From Neisseria weaveri (GTDB lineage Bacteria > Pseudomonadota > Gammaproteobacteria > Burkholderiales > Neisseriaceae): DNA of 64,000 bases. Under the pieces are notes generated by a model. It was given only the letters and a program-made list of their open reading frames with translations. It made no database searches and had not been told where the DNA came from. Below are positions 56,687 to 64,000 of the stretch, piece after piece. The translations under genes were made by a program, and so were the position numbers. The DNA is taken from positions 1,674,001 through 1,738,000 of the forward strand of contig NZ_LR134533.1 of assembly GCF_900638685.1 (NCBI RefSeq). Direction: 5' to 3'. Every line of letters begins with the position of its first letter. Position 1 is the first letter of the stretch.

Positions 56687-57688
56687 TCATAAATTGTTCA
56701 GCATCCAATGTACATAGCGGCCGACGCCTTCTTTGACGTCGAAAAATTCTTCCTGATAGCCTGCTTCGCGCAGTTTGGTGATGTCGGCTTCGGTAAAGCT
56801 TTGGTATTTGCCTTTGAGTGCGTCGGGGAAGGGGACGTAGCGGATCAGTTCTTCATCAACCAATTCTTTTAAGGTCATCGGGTGTTTGCCTTCGGCTTCG
56901 CGGCAGGCGTTGACGGTGGCGGCGGCCAATTCGTTGAACTGTTGGCTGCGGCCCGTACCTAAGTTGAAAATGCCGGATTTGTCGGGATGGTCAAGGAAGA
57001 ACAGGTTGACTTTGGCGACGTCTTCCACGCTGACGAAATCGCGGGTTTGTTCGCCGTTGCCATAGCCGTCGTTGGCGCCGAACAGGTTGACGTAGCCGTT
57101 TTCGCGGTATTGGTTGAAGTGGTGGAAGGCGACGGATGCCATGCGGCCTTTATGCTGCTCTTGTTGGCCGTATACGTTGAAATAGCGGAAGCCGACCACT
57201 TGGGCGGTTAATTTTTTTTCCATGCGGCGGCGTACGACTTGGTCGAACAGGAATTTGGAATAGCCGTAAACATTGAGCGGTTTTTCCAGTTCGCGTTCTT
57301 CGCGGAACACTTCACCTTTGCCGTAAACGGCGGCGCTGGAGGCGTAAAGGAAAGGGATGCGTTCGTCTTGACACCAGTCCAGCAGGTCGAGACTGTATTG
57401 GTAGTTGTTTTCCATCATGTATAAGCCGTCGTGGTTCATGGTGTCGGAACATGCGCCTTGATGGAATACGGCGTCGATGTCGTCAAACGGCAGAATGTGT
57501 TCACGGACTTGGCGGATAAATTCGTGTTTGTCGAGATAATGGGCGATTTCGCATTCGGCCAAGTTTTTGAATTTTTCGCCGCGCGATAAATTGTCGACGG
57601 CTACGATGTCGGTTATGCCGCGTGTGTTGAGGGCTTTGACGATATTGCTGCCGACAAAGCCGGCGGCACCGGTTACGATGATGGTCAT
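56687..57688 (-). CDS. rfaD: ADP-L-glycero-D-manno-heptose 6-epimerase
   Basis: This enzyme (HldD/GmhD) makes the heptose donor for the lipooligosaccharide core. [18 protein letters not shown] is the NADP site and [15 protein letters not shown] carries the Tyr-Lys pair; 333 residues. AAAGGA precedes the ATG. The heptose kinase gene lies upstream in the same direction. Confidence 0.96.
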   Translation of the reverse strand: MTIIVTGAAGFVGSNIVKALNTRGITDIVAVDNLSRGEKFKNLAECEIAHYLDKHEFIRQVREHILPFDDIDAVFHQGACSDTMNHDGLYMMENNYQYSLDLLDWCQDERIPFLYASSAAVYGKGEVFREERELEKPLNVYGYSKFLFDQVVRRRMEKKLTAQVVGFRYFNVYGQQEQHKGRMASVAFHHFNQYRENGYVNLFGANDGYGNGEQTRDFVSVEDVAKVNLFFLDHPDKSGIFNLGTGRSQQFNELAAATVNACREAEGKHPMTLKELVDEELIRYVPFPDALKGKYQSFTEADITKLREAGYQEEFFDVKEGVGRYVHWMLNNL

Positions 57689-57709
57689 GATATTTTCCTT
57701 TGGATATGG

Positions 57710-57734
57710 GGCCGTCTGAAATTTTCAGACGGCC
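57710..57734. terminator. DUS-pair hairpin upstream of rfaD
   Basis: A 12-bp inverted DUS stem (57710-57721/57723-57734) followed by TTTT lies only 22 bases before the rfaD start. Confidence 0.5.
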
Positions 57735-57767
57735 TTTTCATCTTTTGAAAAGGGCAGTCATAATGAT

Positions 57768-57836
57768 ATAGCAAATAAACGGATTTTTGATAACGGCTTG
57801 TACATTGCATTTAAGCTGCTTTGCAATCAGGTTTAT
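57768..57836. repeat. MITE-like element, copy B (right end eroded)
   Basis: The left end ATAGCAAATAAAC (57768-57780) and right end GCAATCAGGTTTAT (57823-57836) match copy A at 47409-47503 at both ends, while the middle differs and the final TTGCTAT is lost. Confidence 0.45.
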
Positions 57837-57881
57837 CGGGAATCATCATGAGCCTGTTCCATATAGGGGTCAGGTATAAGG

Positions 57882-57908
57882 AGGCCGTCTGAAATTTTCA
57901 GACGGCCT
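57882..57908. terminator. DUS-pair terminator of rfaE
   Basis: A 13-bp inverted AG-DUS stem (57882-57894/57896-57908) just beyond the stop. Confidence 0.75.
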
Positions 57909-57914
57909 TGATAT

Positions 57915-58877
57915 TTATCCGGCGGTTAAGGCCGAAGTTAATTCTTCAAACGAGCAGACTGCGGTACCGAGTTTGGCTACCACGACACCTGCGGCGGTGT
58001 TGGCCAGATGCATGGCTTCGGGGAGGGTGAAGCCGGCGGCCAAGCTGAGCGCCATACCGGCAATCACGGTATCGCCTGCGCCGGATACGTCATAGACTTC
58101 CTGTGCGCGGGTCGGCTGGTGGTGCGGTTCGCCGTCGCGGAACAGTGTCATGCCTTCTTCGCTGCGCGTCAGCAAAATGGATTCCAAATTCAGACGGCGT
58201 CTTAAGGTTTGGGCTTTTTCGGTCAGCTCTGCTTCGCTGCGCCAACTGCCGGTAACTTCTTTCAGTTCGGCGCGGTTGGGGGTAATCAGGGTGGCGCCGG
58301 CGTATTTTTCGTAATCGTCGCCTTTGGGATCGATCAGTACGGGTTTGCCGGCATTGCGTGCCCAGTCGATCATGTCGGCAATATGGGTTAGGCCGCCTTT
58401 GCCGTAGTCGGAAAAAATTACGGTGTCGTATTCGGGCAGCAGATTGCGGTATTGCTGTTTGACGGCGTCGAGAATTTCGCGGTTGGGCTGTTCTTCAAAA
58501 TCCAGGCGGATAAGCTGTTGGTTGCGCGAAACCACGCGCAGTTTGACGGTGGTATCGATGTCTTTGTCGCGCAGCAGGTGGGAAGCGATGCCGTCTTGAC
58601 GCATGAGATTGTCGAGCGTGTCGGCGGCTTCGTCGTCGCCGGTCACCGACAGCAGCGCGGCATTACCGCCCAATGAGGCGATGTTGCGTGCCACATTGCC
58701 CGCGCCGCCTGCGCGTTGGTCGGTTTTGGTAATGCGGGCGATGGGAACGGGGGCTTCGGGGGAAATGCGCGAGGTTTCGCCGAACCAGTAGCGGTCGAGC
58801 ATGACGTCGCCGACAACCAATACTTTGGCTTGTTTGAAGCGTGTTTTTAATTCTTCTGTTTGGATTTGGGTAACCAT
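57915..58877 (-). CDS. rfaE1: D-glycero-beta-D-manno-heptose-7-phosphate kinase
   Basis: The PfkB-type kinase (HldA) phosphorylates heptose 7-phosphate. VVGDVMLDRYWFG, RAGGAGNVARNIASLGG and the anion-hole motif DVSGAGDTVIAGMAL are clear. At 320 residues it is only the kinase half of E. coli HldE; the adenylyltransferase must be encoded elsewhere, as is usual in Neisseria. Confidence 0.94.
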   Translation of the reverse strand: MVTQIQTEELKTRFKQAKVLVVGDVMLDRYWFGETSRISPEAPVPIARITKTDQRAGGAGNVARNIASLGGNAALLSVTGDDEAADTLDNLMRQDGIASHLLRDKDIDTTVKLRVVSRNQQLIRLDFEEQPNREILDAVKQQYRNLLPEYDTVIFSDYGKGGLTHIADMIDWARNAGKPVLIDPKGDDYEKYAGATLITPNRAELKEVTGSWRSEAELTEKAQTLRRRLNLESILLTRSEEGMTLFRDGEPHHQPTRAQEVYDVSGAGDTVIAGMALSLAAGFTLPEAMHLANTAAGVVVAKLGTAVCSFEELTSALTAG

Positions 58878-59030
58878 GATAAGAATAAGCCTTCTGGATT
58901 TTTCAGACGGCCTTTTCGGCAGATAAATACGGTTTTATTGATGGTGCCGCTTGGCTGAAACGAATCAAGCGGCAGATCAGGGAAAACCGTTTTGATGGCC
59001 GGGCAGAGGCCGTCTGAAAATAAAAACGGG

Positions 59031-59765
59031 TCAGACCGGGTTGGCTGCGTTGTTGACTTCGCGCAAAACGGCAACGGGATCGGCGGCTTGGGTAACAGGG
59101 CGGCCCATTACCAGATAAGTCGAGCCTGCCGCCAATGCCTGTTGCGGTGTCATAATGCGGCGCTGGTCGTCGTTGTTGCCGGCGATGTCCAAGCGGATGC
59201 CGGGTGTAACCAAAACAAATTCTCCGCCCAATTCGCGGCGCAGCGGTGCGGCTTCGTGGGCGGAGCAGACTACGCCGTCCAAGCCTGAATGTTGCGCCAG
59301 TTTTGCCCAACGCACGACCAATTCGTCAACGGGTTGGGTGAAGCCGATGTCCGCCAAGTCATTTTGCTCCATGCTGGTTAAAACGGTAACGCCGATGAGC
59401 AGCGGTTTTTGCGCATGGTTGGCGACGGCTTCGGCGGCGGCTTCCATCATGCGGCGTCCGCCCGAAGCGTGCATGTCCACCATCCACACGCCCATGTCGG
59501 CGGCTATTTTGCAGGCTTGGGCTACGGTGTTGGGGATGTCGTGGTATTTTAAGTCGAGAAACAGTTTGAAGCCTTGATTGATGAGTTTTTCAGCCAAGCT
59601 GCGGCCGGTTGCGGTAAACAGCTCTTTGCCGATTTTGAGTTGGCACAGGCCGGGGTCGAGACGGCGGACGAAATTCAGCGTATCGGTTTCGTTGGCAAAG
59701 TCCAGCGCAACGATAACGGGGGTGCGTTGGGCGGGCGTTTGGAAATCGGTAATCAGGGGGTTCAT
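59031..59765 (-). CDS. pyrF: Orotidine 5'-phosphate decarboxylase
   Basis: PyrF makes UMP from OMP. VALDFANETDTLNF, the catalytic FLDLKYHDIPNTV (Asp-Lys-Asp) and TPGIRLD, followed by MGRPVTQAADP, are present; 244 residues. The binding site is weak. A DUS-flanked gap of 153 bases separates it from rfaE1. Confidence 0.96.
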   Translation of the reverse strand: MNPLITDFQTPAQRTPVIVALDFANETDTLNFVRRLDPGLCQLKIGKELFTATGRSLAEKLINQGFKLFLDLKYHDIPNTVAQACKIAADMGVWMVDMHASGGRRMMEAAAEAVANHAQKPLLIGVTVLTSMEQNDLADIGFTQPVDELVVRWAKLAQHSGLDGVVCSAHEAAPLRRELGGEFVLVTPGIRLDIAGNNDDQRRIMTPQQALAAGSTYLVMGRPVTQAADPVAVLREVNNAANPV

Positions 59766-59781
59766 GATGTTGTCCGTATGG

Positions 59782-59820
59782 TTTTTTCAGACGGCCTTCA
59801 CCAAAAAGGCCGTCTGAAAA
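59782..59820. terminator. Inverted DUS upstream of pyrF
   Basis: TTTTTTCAGACGGCCTT (59782-59798) pairs with AAGGCCGTCTGAAAA (59806-59820). The orientation puts the T-run before the stem, so this is more likely an uptake signal than a terminator. Confidence 0.35.
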
Positions 59821-59960
59821 AGGGTTGGATAATGAAGTGGATTTTATCAGTATTGCTTGCCGTTAGGAATCTGCTGTATGGCGGCAAACCGGAAGTTTGA
59901 TTGGTGATCAATCCGGTTTGCCGCTGTGTGAAGGGCTTTGGATTTTCCGTTTAAGGTTAG

Positions 59961-60971
59961 TTAAAAGGTATTGGCGTTTTTCACTTCTTCCCATGCCTGC
60001 AGTATCAGGCTGCCGTCGTTGTCTTTCAGTAAAGCGGCATCGGACAGCATGCGCCGCCAAACACGGGCTTTGTTCAGGCCGTGCATCAGGCCGAGATAAT
60101 GGCGGACGGTGTGGCGCAATATGGTACCGCGCCCGGCTTGGATTTGTTCGCGGCTGTAACGGAATATACGGTCAACCAATTCGGCATACTCAATCGGCGG
60201 TTCGCTGCTGTGGTAAAAGCGTTGATCCCATTCGCGCATGATCATCGGATTGTGATAAGCCTCGCGGCCGACCATCACGCCGTCGACATGTTGCAGATGG
60301 CCTGCGATTTCTTCGTTGGTGGTGACGCCGCCGTTGATGATGATTTCCAAATTCGGAAACTCCTGCTTCAAGCGGTAAACGTATTCGTATTTCAGCGGCG
60401 GCACTTCGCGGTTTTCTTTGGGGGAAAGGCCGTCCAGCCAAGCATTGCGCGCGTGGACGATAAAAGTGGTGCAGGCGGTTTTATGCGCGAGCGTGCCGAC
60501 AAAATCGGCGACGGTTTGGTATTCGGTTTGCCGGTCGACGCCGATACGGTGTTTTACGGTAACCGGAATGCGGACGGCATCTTGCATACTGTTTAAACAA
60601 TCGGCCACCAAGCCGACTTCGTTCATCAGGCAGGCGCCGAATGCGCCTTTTTGAACGCGCGGGCTGGGACAGCCGCAGTTGAGGTTGATTTCGTTGTAGC
60701 CGTATTGTTCTCCGGCTTTGGCGGCTTTGGCCAAGTCGGCCGGTTCGCTGCCGCCCAGTTGCAAGGCAACGGGTTGTTCGCCTTCGTTAAACATCAAAAA
60801 ACGGTCTTGGTCGCCGTAGATAATCGCGCCTGCATTGATCATTTCGCTGTACAGCCAAGTGTGGCGGCTGATTTGGCGCGCCATATGGCGGTAGTGGCGG
60901 TCGGTCCAGTCGAGCATGGGGGCAATGCTCAAACGGCGGCTGCCTGTGATGTTGTTGTCTGTCGGATTCAT
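59961..60971 (-). CDS. dusA: tRNA-dihydrouridine(20/20a) synthase DusA
   Basis: DusA reduces uridines 20 and 20a in the tRNA D-loop using FMN. SIAPMLDWTDRHYRHMAR, the active Cys in INLNCGCPSPRVQKGAFGACLM and the NGGV motif fit the DusA branch; 336 residues. It appears monocistronic. Confidence 0.95.
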   Translation of the reverse strand: MNPTDNNITGSRRLSIAPMLDWTDRHYRHMARQISRHTWLYSEMINAGAIIYGDQDRFLMFNEGEQPVALQLGGSEPADLAKAAKAGEQYGYNEINLNCGCPSPRVQKGAFGACLMNEVGLVADCLNSMQDAVRIPVTVKHRIGVDRQTEYQTVADFVGTLAHKTACTTFIVHARNAWLDGLSPKENREVPPLKYEYVYRLKQEFPNLEIIINGGVTTNEEIAGHLQHVDGVMVGREAYHNPMIMREWDQRFYHSSEPPIEYAELVDRIFRYSREQIQAGRGTILRHTVRHYLGLMHGLNKARVWRRMLSDAALLKDNDGSLILQAWEEVKNANTF

Positions 60972-61076
60972 GGATTTTGATTTCTGTTTTTGTATGTTTG
61001 ACTAAAAAGCCTGCTGATTGTAGCCAAAGCCGTCTGTTTAGTAAAAATCTTTGGTTCAGATAAGGGGCAGTTGAAT

Positions 61077-61113
61077 AGGCCGTCTGAAAATCAGCGTTTT
61101 TTTCAGACGGCCT
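61077..61113. terminator. Inverted DUS after mutY
   Basis: AGGCCGTCTGAAA (61077-61089) and TTTCAGACGGCCT (61101-61113) flank an 11-base loop, 4 bases beyond the mutY stop. Confidence 0.6.
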
Positions 61114-61117
61114 CGAT

Positions 61118-62170
61118 TTATCGGAGCTGTTTGAGAAAATCGTTTAGCGGTTTGGGTAATCCGTAATCCGCTAAATCCGATTCGGCTACCCAAATGCTTT
61201 GCGCAGACGGTTTCGGTGCAGAGGTTTCGGACAGGCCGGTATCGGCTTGAAACGGCGTAATCAGCAGCAGGCGGTGGGTCAGGCGGTGGGTGAGCGGCTG
61301 TTTTTCTTCCAATGCGTCGGGTGAAAGCCGGAAAACAGCGGCATATCGGTGCAATGCTTCCAATGAATCGAAGCAGGGCAGGCAATATAAACCGCCCCAA
61401 ATGCCGCGTGCCGGCCGTTTTTCCAATAACAGCTCGCCTTTGGCGTTGCGCACGGCAAGCCAATATAAGGGTAGGGTTTGCACGGTGGCGGCGGATTTTT
61501 TGCGCGGCAGTTCGGCGGTTCGGCCTTGTTTGTTTGCTTCGCAGAGGGTTTCCATCGGGCATTCGCCGCACAGCGGTTTGCTGCGTTTGCACACGGTCGC
61601 ACCCAAATCCATCAGCCCTTGCGTGTAGGCGGGCATGTCTTGGCAGTTGTCGGGCAACAGACTTTCCGCCAATGCCCACAGCTCGTTTTCGAATGCTTTT
61701 CCGGCAGGGTCGCCGTCTTTGGCGAATACCCGGCACAACACGCGTTTGACGTTGCCGTCCAAAATGGTTTCGCGTTGTCGGAATGCAAAAGCCGCAATGG
61801 CTGCTGCCGTGCTGCGGCCGACGCCGCACAGGGTTTCCAAATCTTTTCTGTTGTCCGGAAAGCTGCCGCCGAATTGACCGACTATTTGCTGCGCGGCTTT
61901 GTGCAGGTTTCTGGCCCTGCTGTAATAACCCAAGCCTGCCCACAAACTCAATACTTCGTCTTGCGGGGCGGAGGCCAAAGTGTGCACATCGGGAAAGCGT
62001 GCGGTAAAACGGGGGTAGTAATCAAGTACGGTGGCTACTTGGGTTTGCTGCAACATAATCTCGGAAAGCCAGATACGGTAGGGGTCGGAAACCTGCCAAG
62101 GCAGATTGTGCCGGCCGTGCTGTTTCTGCCAGCCGATAAGCCGTTCGGCAAAAGTAGGGGATGAGGGCAT
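61118..62170 (-). CDS. mutY: Adenine DNA glycosylase MutY
   Basis: MutY removes adenine mispaired with 8-oxoguanine. SEIMLQQTQVATV, the helix-hairpin-helix LCGVGRSTAAAIAAF with the catalytic Asp shortly after, and the cluster cysteines CKRSKPLCGECPMETLC are visible; the last 120 residues are the Nudix-like domain that reads 8-oxoguanine. 350 residues. It complements the MutT-type protein at 3.2 kb. Confidence 0.96.
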   Translation of the reverse strand: MPSSPTFAERLIGWQKQHGRHNLPWQVSDPYRIWLSEIMLQQTQVATVLDYYPRFTARFPDVHTLASAPQDEVLSLWAGLGYYSRARNLHKAAQQIVGQFGGSFPDNRKDLETLCGVGRSTAAAIAAFAFRQRETILDGNVKRVLCRVFAKDGDPAGKAFENELWALAESLLPDNCQDMPAYTQGLMDLGATVCKRSKPLCGECPMETLCEANKQGRTAELPRKKSAATVQTLPLYWLAVRNAKGELLLEKRPARGIWGGLYCLPCFDSLEALHRYAAVFRLSPDALEEKQPLTHRLTHRLLLITPFQADTGLSETSAPKPSAQSIWVAESDLADYGLPKPLNDFLKQLR

Positions 62171-62351
62171 AAAACGGGTAAACAGGTTTGCTGATGAAGT
62201 CGGCTATTGTAGCGCGTTTGGATTTGCGATGTGGACTTGGCTGGTGTTTGAAACTGCATAAAGGCCGTCTGAAAAAAATAACAGGTTTTCAAACGATATT
62301 AATGCTTATTTTGATTGTTATAATTTAACATATTAATTTTAAATAAAAAAA

Positions 62352-62380
62352 TTGACAAATAAAGCCTGTGGGAATATAAA
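62352..62380 (+). promoter_or_regulatory. Promoter of the alcohol dehydrogenase gene
   Basis: A consensus TTGACA (62352-62357), a 17-bp spacer and TATAAA (62375-62380) predict strong constitutive expression; the leader is about 60 bases. Confidence 0.75.
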
Positions 62381-62447
62381 TGAAAGCTCCATTTCCTTTA
62401 GTTGTCTTAAATAAGTCCATTACTCCACCAAAAGAAAGGGAAGCTAA

Positions 62448-63488
62448 ATGAAAGCAATGGTGTATCACGGTGCAGGCGATATCCGCTTGGAAGACAAACC
62501 CAAACCTCAAATTATCGATCCGACCGATGCGGTGGTAAAAATCGTTAAAACCACTATTTGCGGTACCGATTTAGGTATTTGGAAAGGCAAGAATCCCGAA
62601 GTGGCAGACGGCCGTATTTTGGGTCACGAAGGTGTCGGCATTGTCGAAGAAGTCGGCTCCGGTGTGAAAAATATCAAAAAAGGCGATAAGGTCATCATCT
62701 CTTGCGTAAGCAAATGCTGCTCTTGCGACAATTGTAAAAAGCAATTGTATTCACACTGCCGTAACGGCGGTTGGATTTTGGGTTATATGATTGACGGTAC
62801 GCAGGCGGAATATGTGCGTACGCCGTATGCCGATAACAGCCTGATTCCGTTGCCGGATCATGTCAACGACGAAGTGGCCCTGCTGATTAGCGATGTGTTG
62901 CCGACCGCTCATGAAATCGGTGTGCAATACGGTGATGTGAAACCGGGCGACAGCGTTTTTATCGCCGGTGCGGGACCGGTGGGTATGTCGGCTTTGCTGA
63001 CTGCCCAGTTATACAGTCCGGCCGTTATCATTGTTTGCGATATGGATGAAAACCGCTTGAAGCTGGCCAAAGAATTGGGTGCAACCCACACGATTAACCC
63101 TGCCGAAGGCAATGTTCCGGAAAAAGTGTTTGAAATCGTCGGTGCCGACGGTGTGGACTGTGCGATTGAAGCCGTAGGCATTCCGGCTACTTGGGATATG
63201 TGTCAGGAAATCGCCAAGCCGGGCGGCCATATTGCCGTAGTAGGCGTGCACGGCAAACCGGTTGACTTCAAACTGGAAAAACTGTGGATTAAAAATCTGG
63301 CCATTACCACGGGTTTGGTCAATTCCAATACTGCGGAAATGCTGTTGAAAGCCATTTCGACCAGCTCGGTTGACTACACCAAAATGTTGACCCACCGCTT
63401 CAAATTAAGCGAATTGGAAGAAGCTTACGAAGTGTTTAAACATGCTTCTGAAAACGGTGCGATGAAAGTGGTGTTGGTAAATGAATAA
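62448..63488 (+). CDS. Zinc-dependent medium-chain alcohol dehydrogenase
   Basis: The catalytic zinc ligands are in TTICGTDLGIW and GHEGVGIVEEVG, the structural zinc cysteines in CCSCDNCKKQLYSHC, and the NAD site in VFIAGAGPVGMSALL. The 346-residue protein resembles the adh next to the glucose cluster in meningococcus, whose substrate is uncertain. AAGGGAAG precedes the ATG, and the promoter is strong. A fermentative or aldehyde-handling role is an inference. Confidence 0.88.
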   Translation: MKAMVYHGAGDIRLEDKPKPQIIDPTDAVVKIVKTTICGTDLGIWKGKNPEVADGRILGHEGVGIVEEVGSGVKNIKKGDKVIISCVSKCCSCDNCKKQLYSHCRNGGWILGYMIDGTQAEYVRTPYADNSLIPLPDHVNDEVALLISDVLPTAHEIGVQYGDVKPGDSVFIAGAGPVGMSALLTAQLYSPAVIIVCDMDENRLKLAKELGATHTINPAEGNVPEKVFEIVGADGVDCAIEAVGIPATWDMCQEIAKPGGHIAVVGVHGKPVDFKLEKLWIKNLAITTGLVNSNTAEMLLKAISTSSVDYTKMLTHRFKLSELEEAYEVFKHASENGAMKVVLVNE

Positions 63489-63517
63489 TCCGACAATAAC
63501 GGATTGAATTTGATGTG

Positions 63518-63547
63518 AGGCCGTCTGAAAATTCAGACGGCCTTTTG
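63518..63547. terminator. DUS-pair terminator after the alcohol dehydrogenase
   Basis: A 12-bp inverted AG-DUS stem (63518-63529/63532-63543) is followed by TTTT. Confidence 0.8.
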
Positions 63548-63652
63548 CATGGCTGTGTAATAATTTCGGCGGTATCATGCTTATCCGCTATAATCACGTT
63601 TTTCCCATCTCAATATTCAGACGGCCTGAATATTTCTATACAAAGAAAGATT

Positions 63653-64000
63653 ATGACTATTTACTCCCTATTCATTACCTGTCCCCGCGGTTTGGAAAGT
63701 ATATTGTCCGATGAATTGAAGCAGCAAGGCTGCACAGAAATCGAAGCGACAGACGGCGGCGTAGGCTGCAAAGGCGGCTTGGAACAGGTATACCGCATCA
63801 ACCTATATTCCCGAACGGCCAGCAGGGTGTTGCTCCGTCTGATCAAAGGCAGCTACCGCAGCGAAAACGATATTTACAAATTGGCTCGCAATATCCGTTG
63901 GCAGCATTGGTTTGATGTCGGCCAGACGTTTAAAGTGAAAGTCGAAGGCAAGCGTGCGCAGGTGAAAAGCCTGAATTTTATCGGTTTGAAAATAAAAGAT
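63653..64000 (+). CDS. rlmL: 23S rRNA methyltransferase RlmL, N-terminal part (cut by window end)
   Basis: The visible 116 residues ([20 protein letters not shown] to the window edge) carry the start of a THUMP RNA-binding domain with [20 protein letters not shown], as in RlmL, which methylates G2445 of 23S rRNA. In gamma-proteobacteria the same protein also carries RlmK; whether this one does cannot be seen. AAAGAAAG precedes the ATG. Confidence 0.85.
   Translation, partial: MTIYSLFITCPRGLESILSDELKQQGCTEIEATDGGVGCKGGLEQVYRINLYSRTASRVLLRLIKGSYRSENDIYKLARNIRWQHWFDVGQTFKVKVEGKRAQVKSLNFIGLKIKD

Noticed and set aside
59832-59900. Short frame MKWILSVLLAVRNLLYGG... between pyrF and dusA
   Set aside because: It is only 22 codons, with no binding site beyond a DUS; one hydrophobic stretch is not enough support.
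61056-61943. 295-codon open frame overlapping mutY in another frame
   Set aside because: Its Arg- and Pro-rich composition is typical of an off-frame reading; mutY is clearly the real gene.

Overview
The window is chromosomal DNA of a Neisseria-type betaproteobacterium. The strongest sign is the DNA uptake sequence, which occurs dozens of times as AGGCCGTCTGAA (the AG-DUS dialect of many commensal and animal Neisseria) rather than the ATGCCGTCTGAA dialect of meningococcus and gonococcus; it occurs singly, inside genes, and as inverted pairs acting as terminators. The block eda-edd / zwf-pgl-glk-hexR, the divergent hemN-fnr pair and an IS1106-like insertion sequence also fit Neisseria. I cannot name the species. 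Nearly all genes are conserved housekeeping genes. There is no prophage, CRISPR array or large island.

Layout. 1-8.9 kb: pdxJ (cut at the window edge)-acpS, an LtaS/OpgB-like transferase, a mutT-type Nudix gene, ubiK, comM/yifB, a SPOR protein, dsbA and uppP. 9.2-16.5 kb: tRNA-Glu, rdgC, dcd, cysE, rng, a cinA-like gene, argG and tRNA-Pro. 16.6-24.1 kb: a methyltransferase and maf, divergent from the lipid block yceD-rpmF-(phosphoribosyltransferase)-plsX-fabH-(CSD-DUF1294)-fabD. 24.3-31.5 kb: an MliC/ACP-like lipoprotein, leuA carrying an extra N-terminal helix-turn-helix domain, cytochrome c', an SDR, a DUF2254 protein, and a zur-COG0523 zinc pair. 31.5-32.7 kb: an intact 1200-bp IS1106-like element inserted in a DUS terminator. 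33-39.6 kb: tRNA-Glu and tRNA-Arg, an exonuclease with a degenerate GIY-YIG-like tail, htpX, proA, hemN and fnr. 39.7-48.9 kb: a glucose island (eda-edd divergent from zwf-pgl-glk-hexR-gluP) encoding glucose import and the Entner-Doudoroff route together with its regulator. 49-64 kb: nhaC, hemH, ftsK, a GntR/FCD regulator, osmC and rraA, heptose genes rfaD and rfaE, pyrF, dusA, mutY, a zinc alcohol dehydrogenase, and the start of rlmL.

The most notable observation is at leuA. An in-frame Cro-like HTH of about 70 residues precedes the isopropylmalate synthase, and its own promoter region holds several copies of a TTTAGACAAA-like box: one upstream, one inverted between the -35 and -10, one over the leader and ribosome binding site, and a partial one in the first codons. 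This suggests, but does not prove, that LeuA directly controls its own gene. Other leads are a terminator after dsbA built from a Simonsiella-type DUS, a small inverted-repeat element present in two copies, an 18-bp hairpin before the rng start, a probably leaderless yceD promoter, a perfect FNR box between hemN and fnr, a near-consensus HexR box between edd and zwf, and paired FCD-type operators before the GntR gene. All functional calls rest on reading motifs and on memory of protein families; no database search was run.
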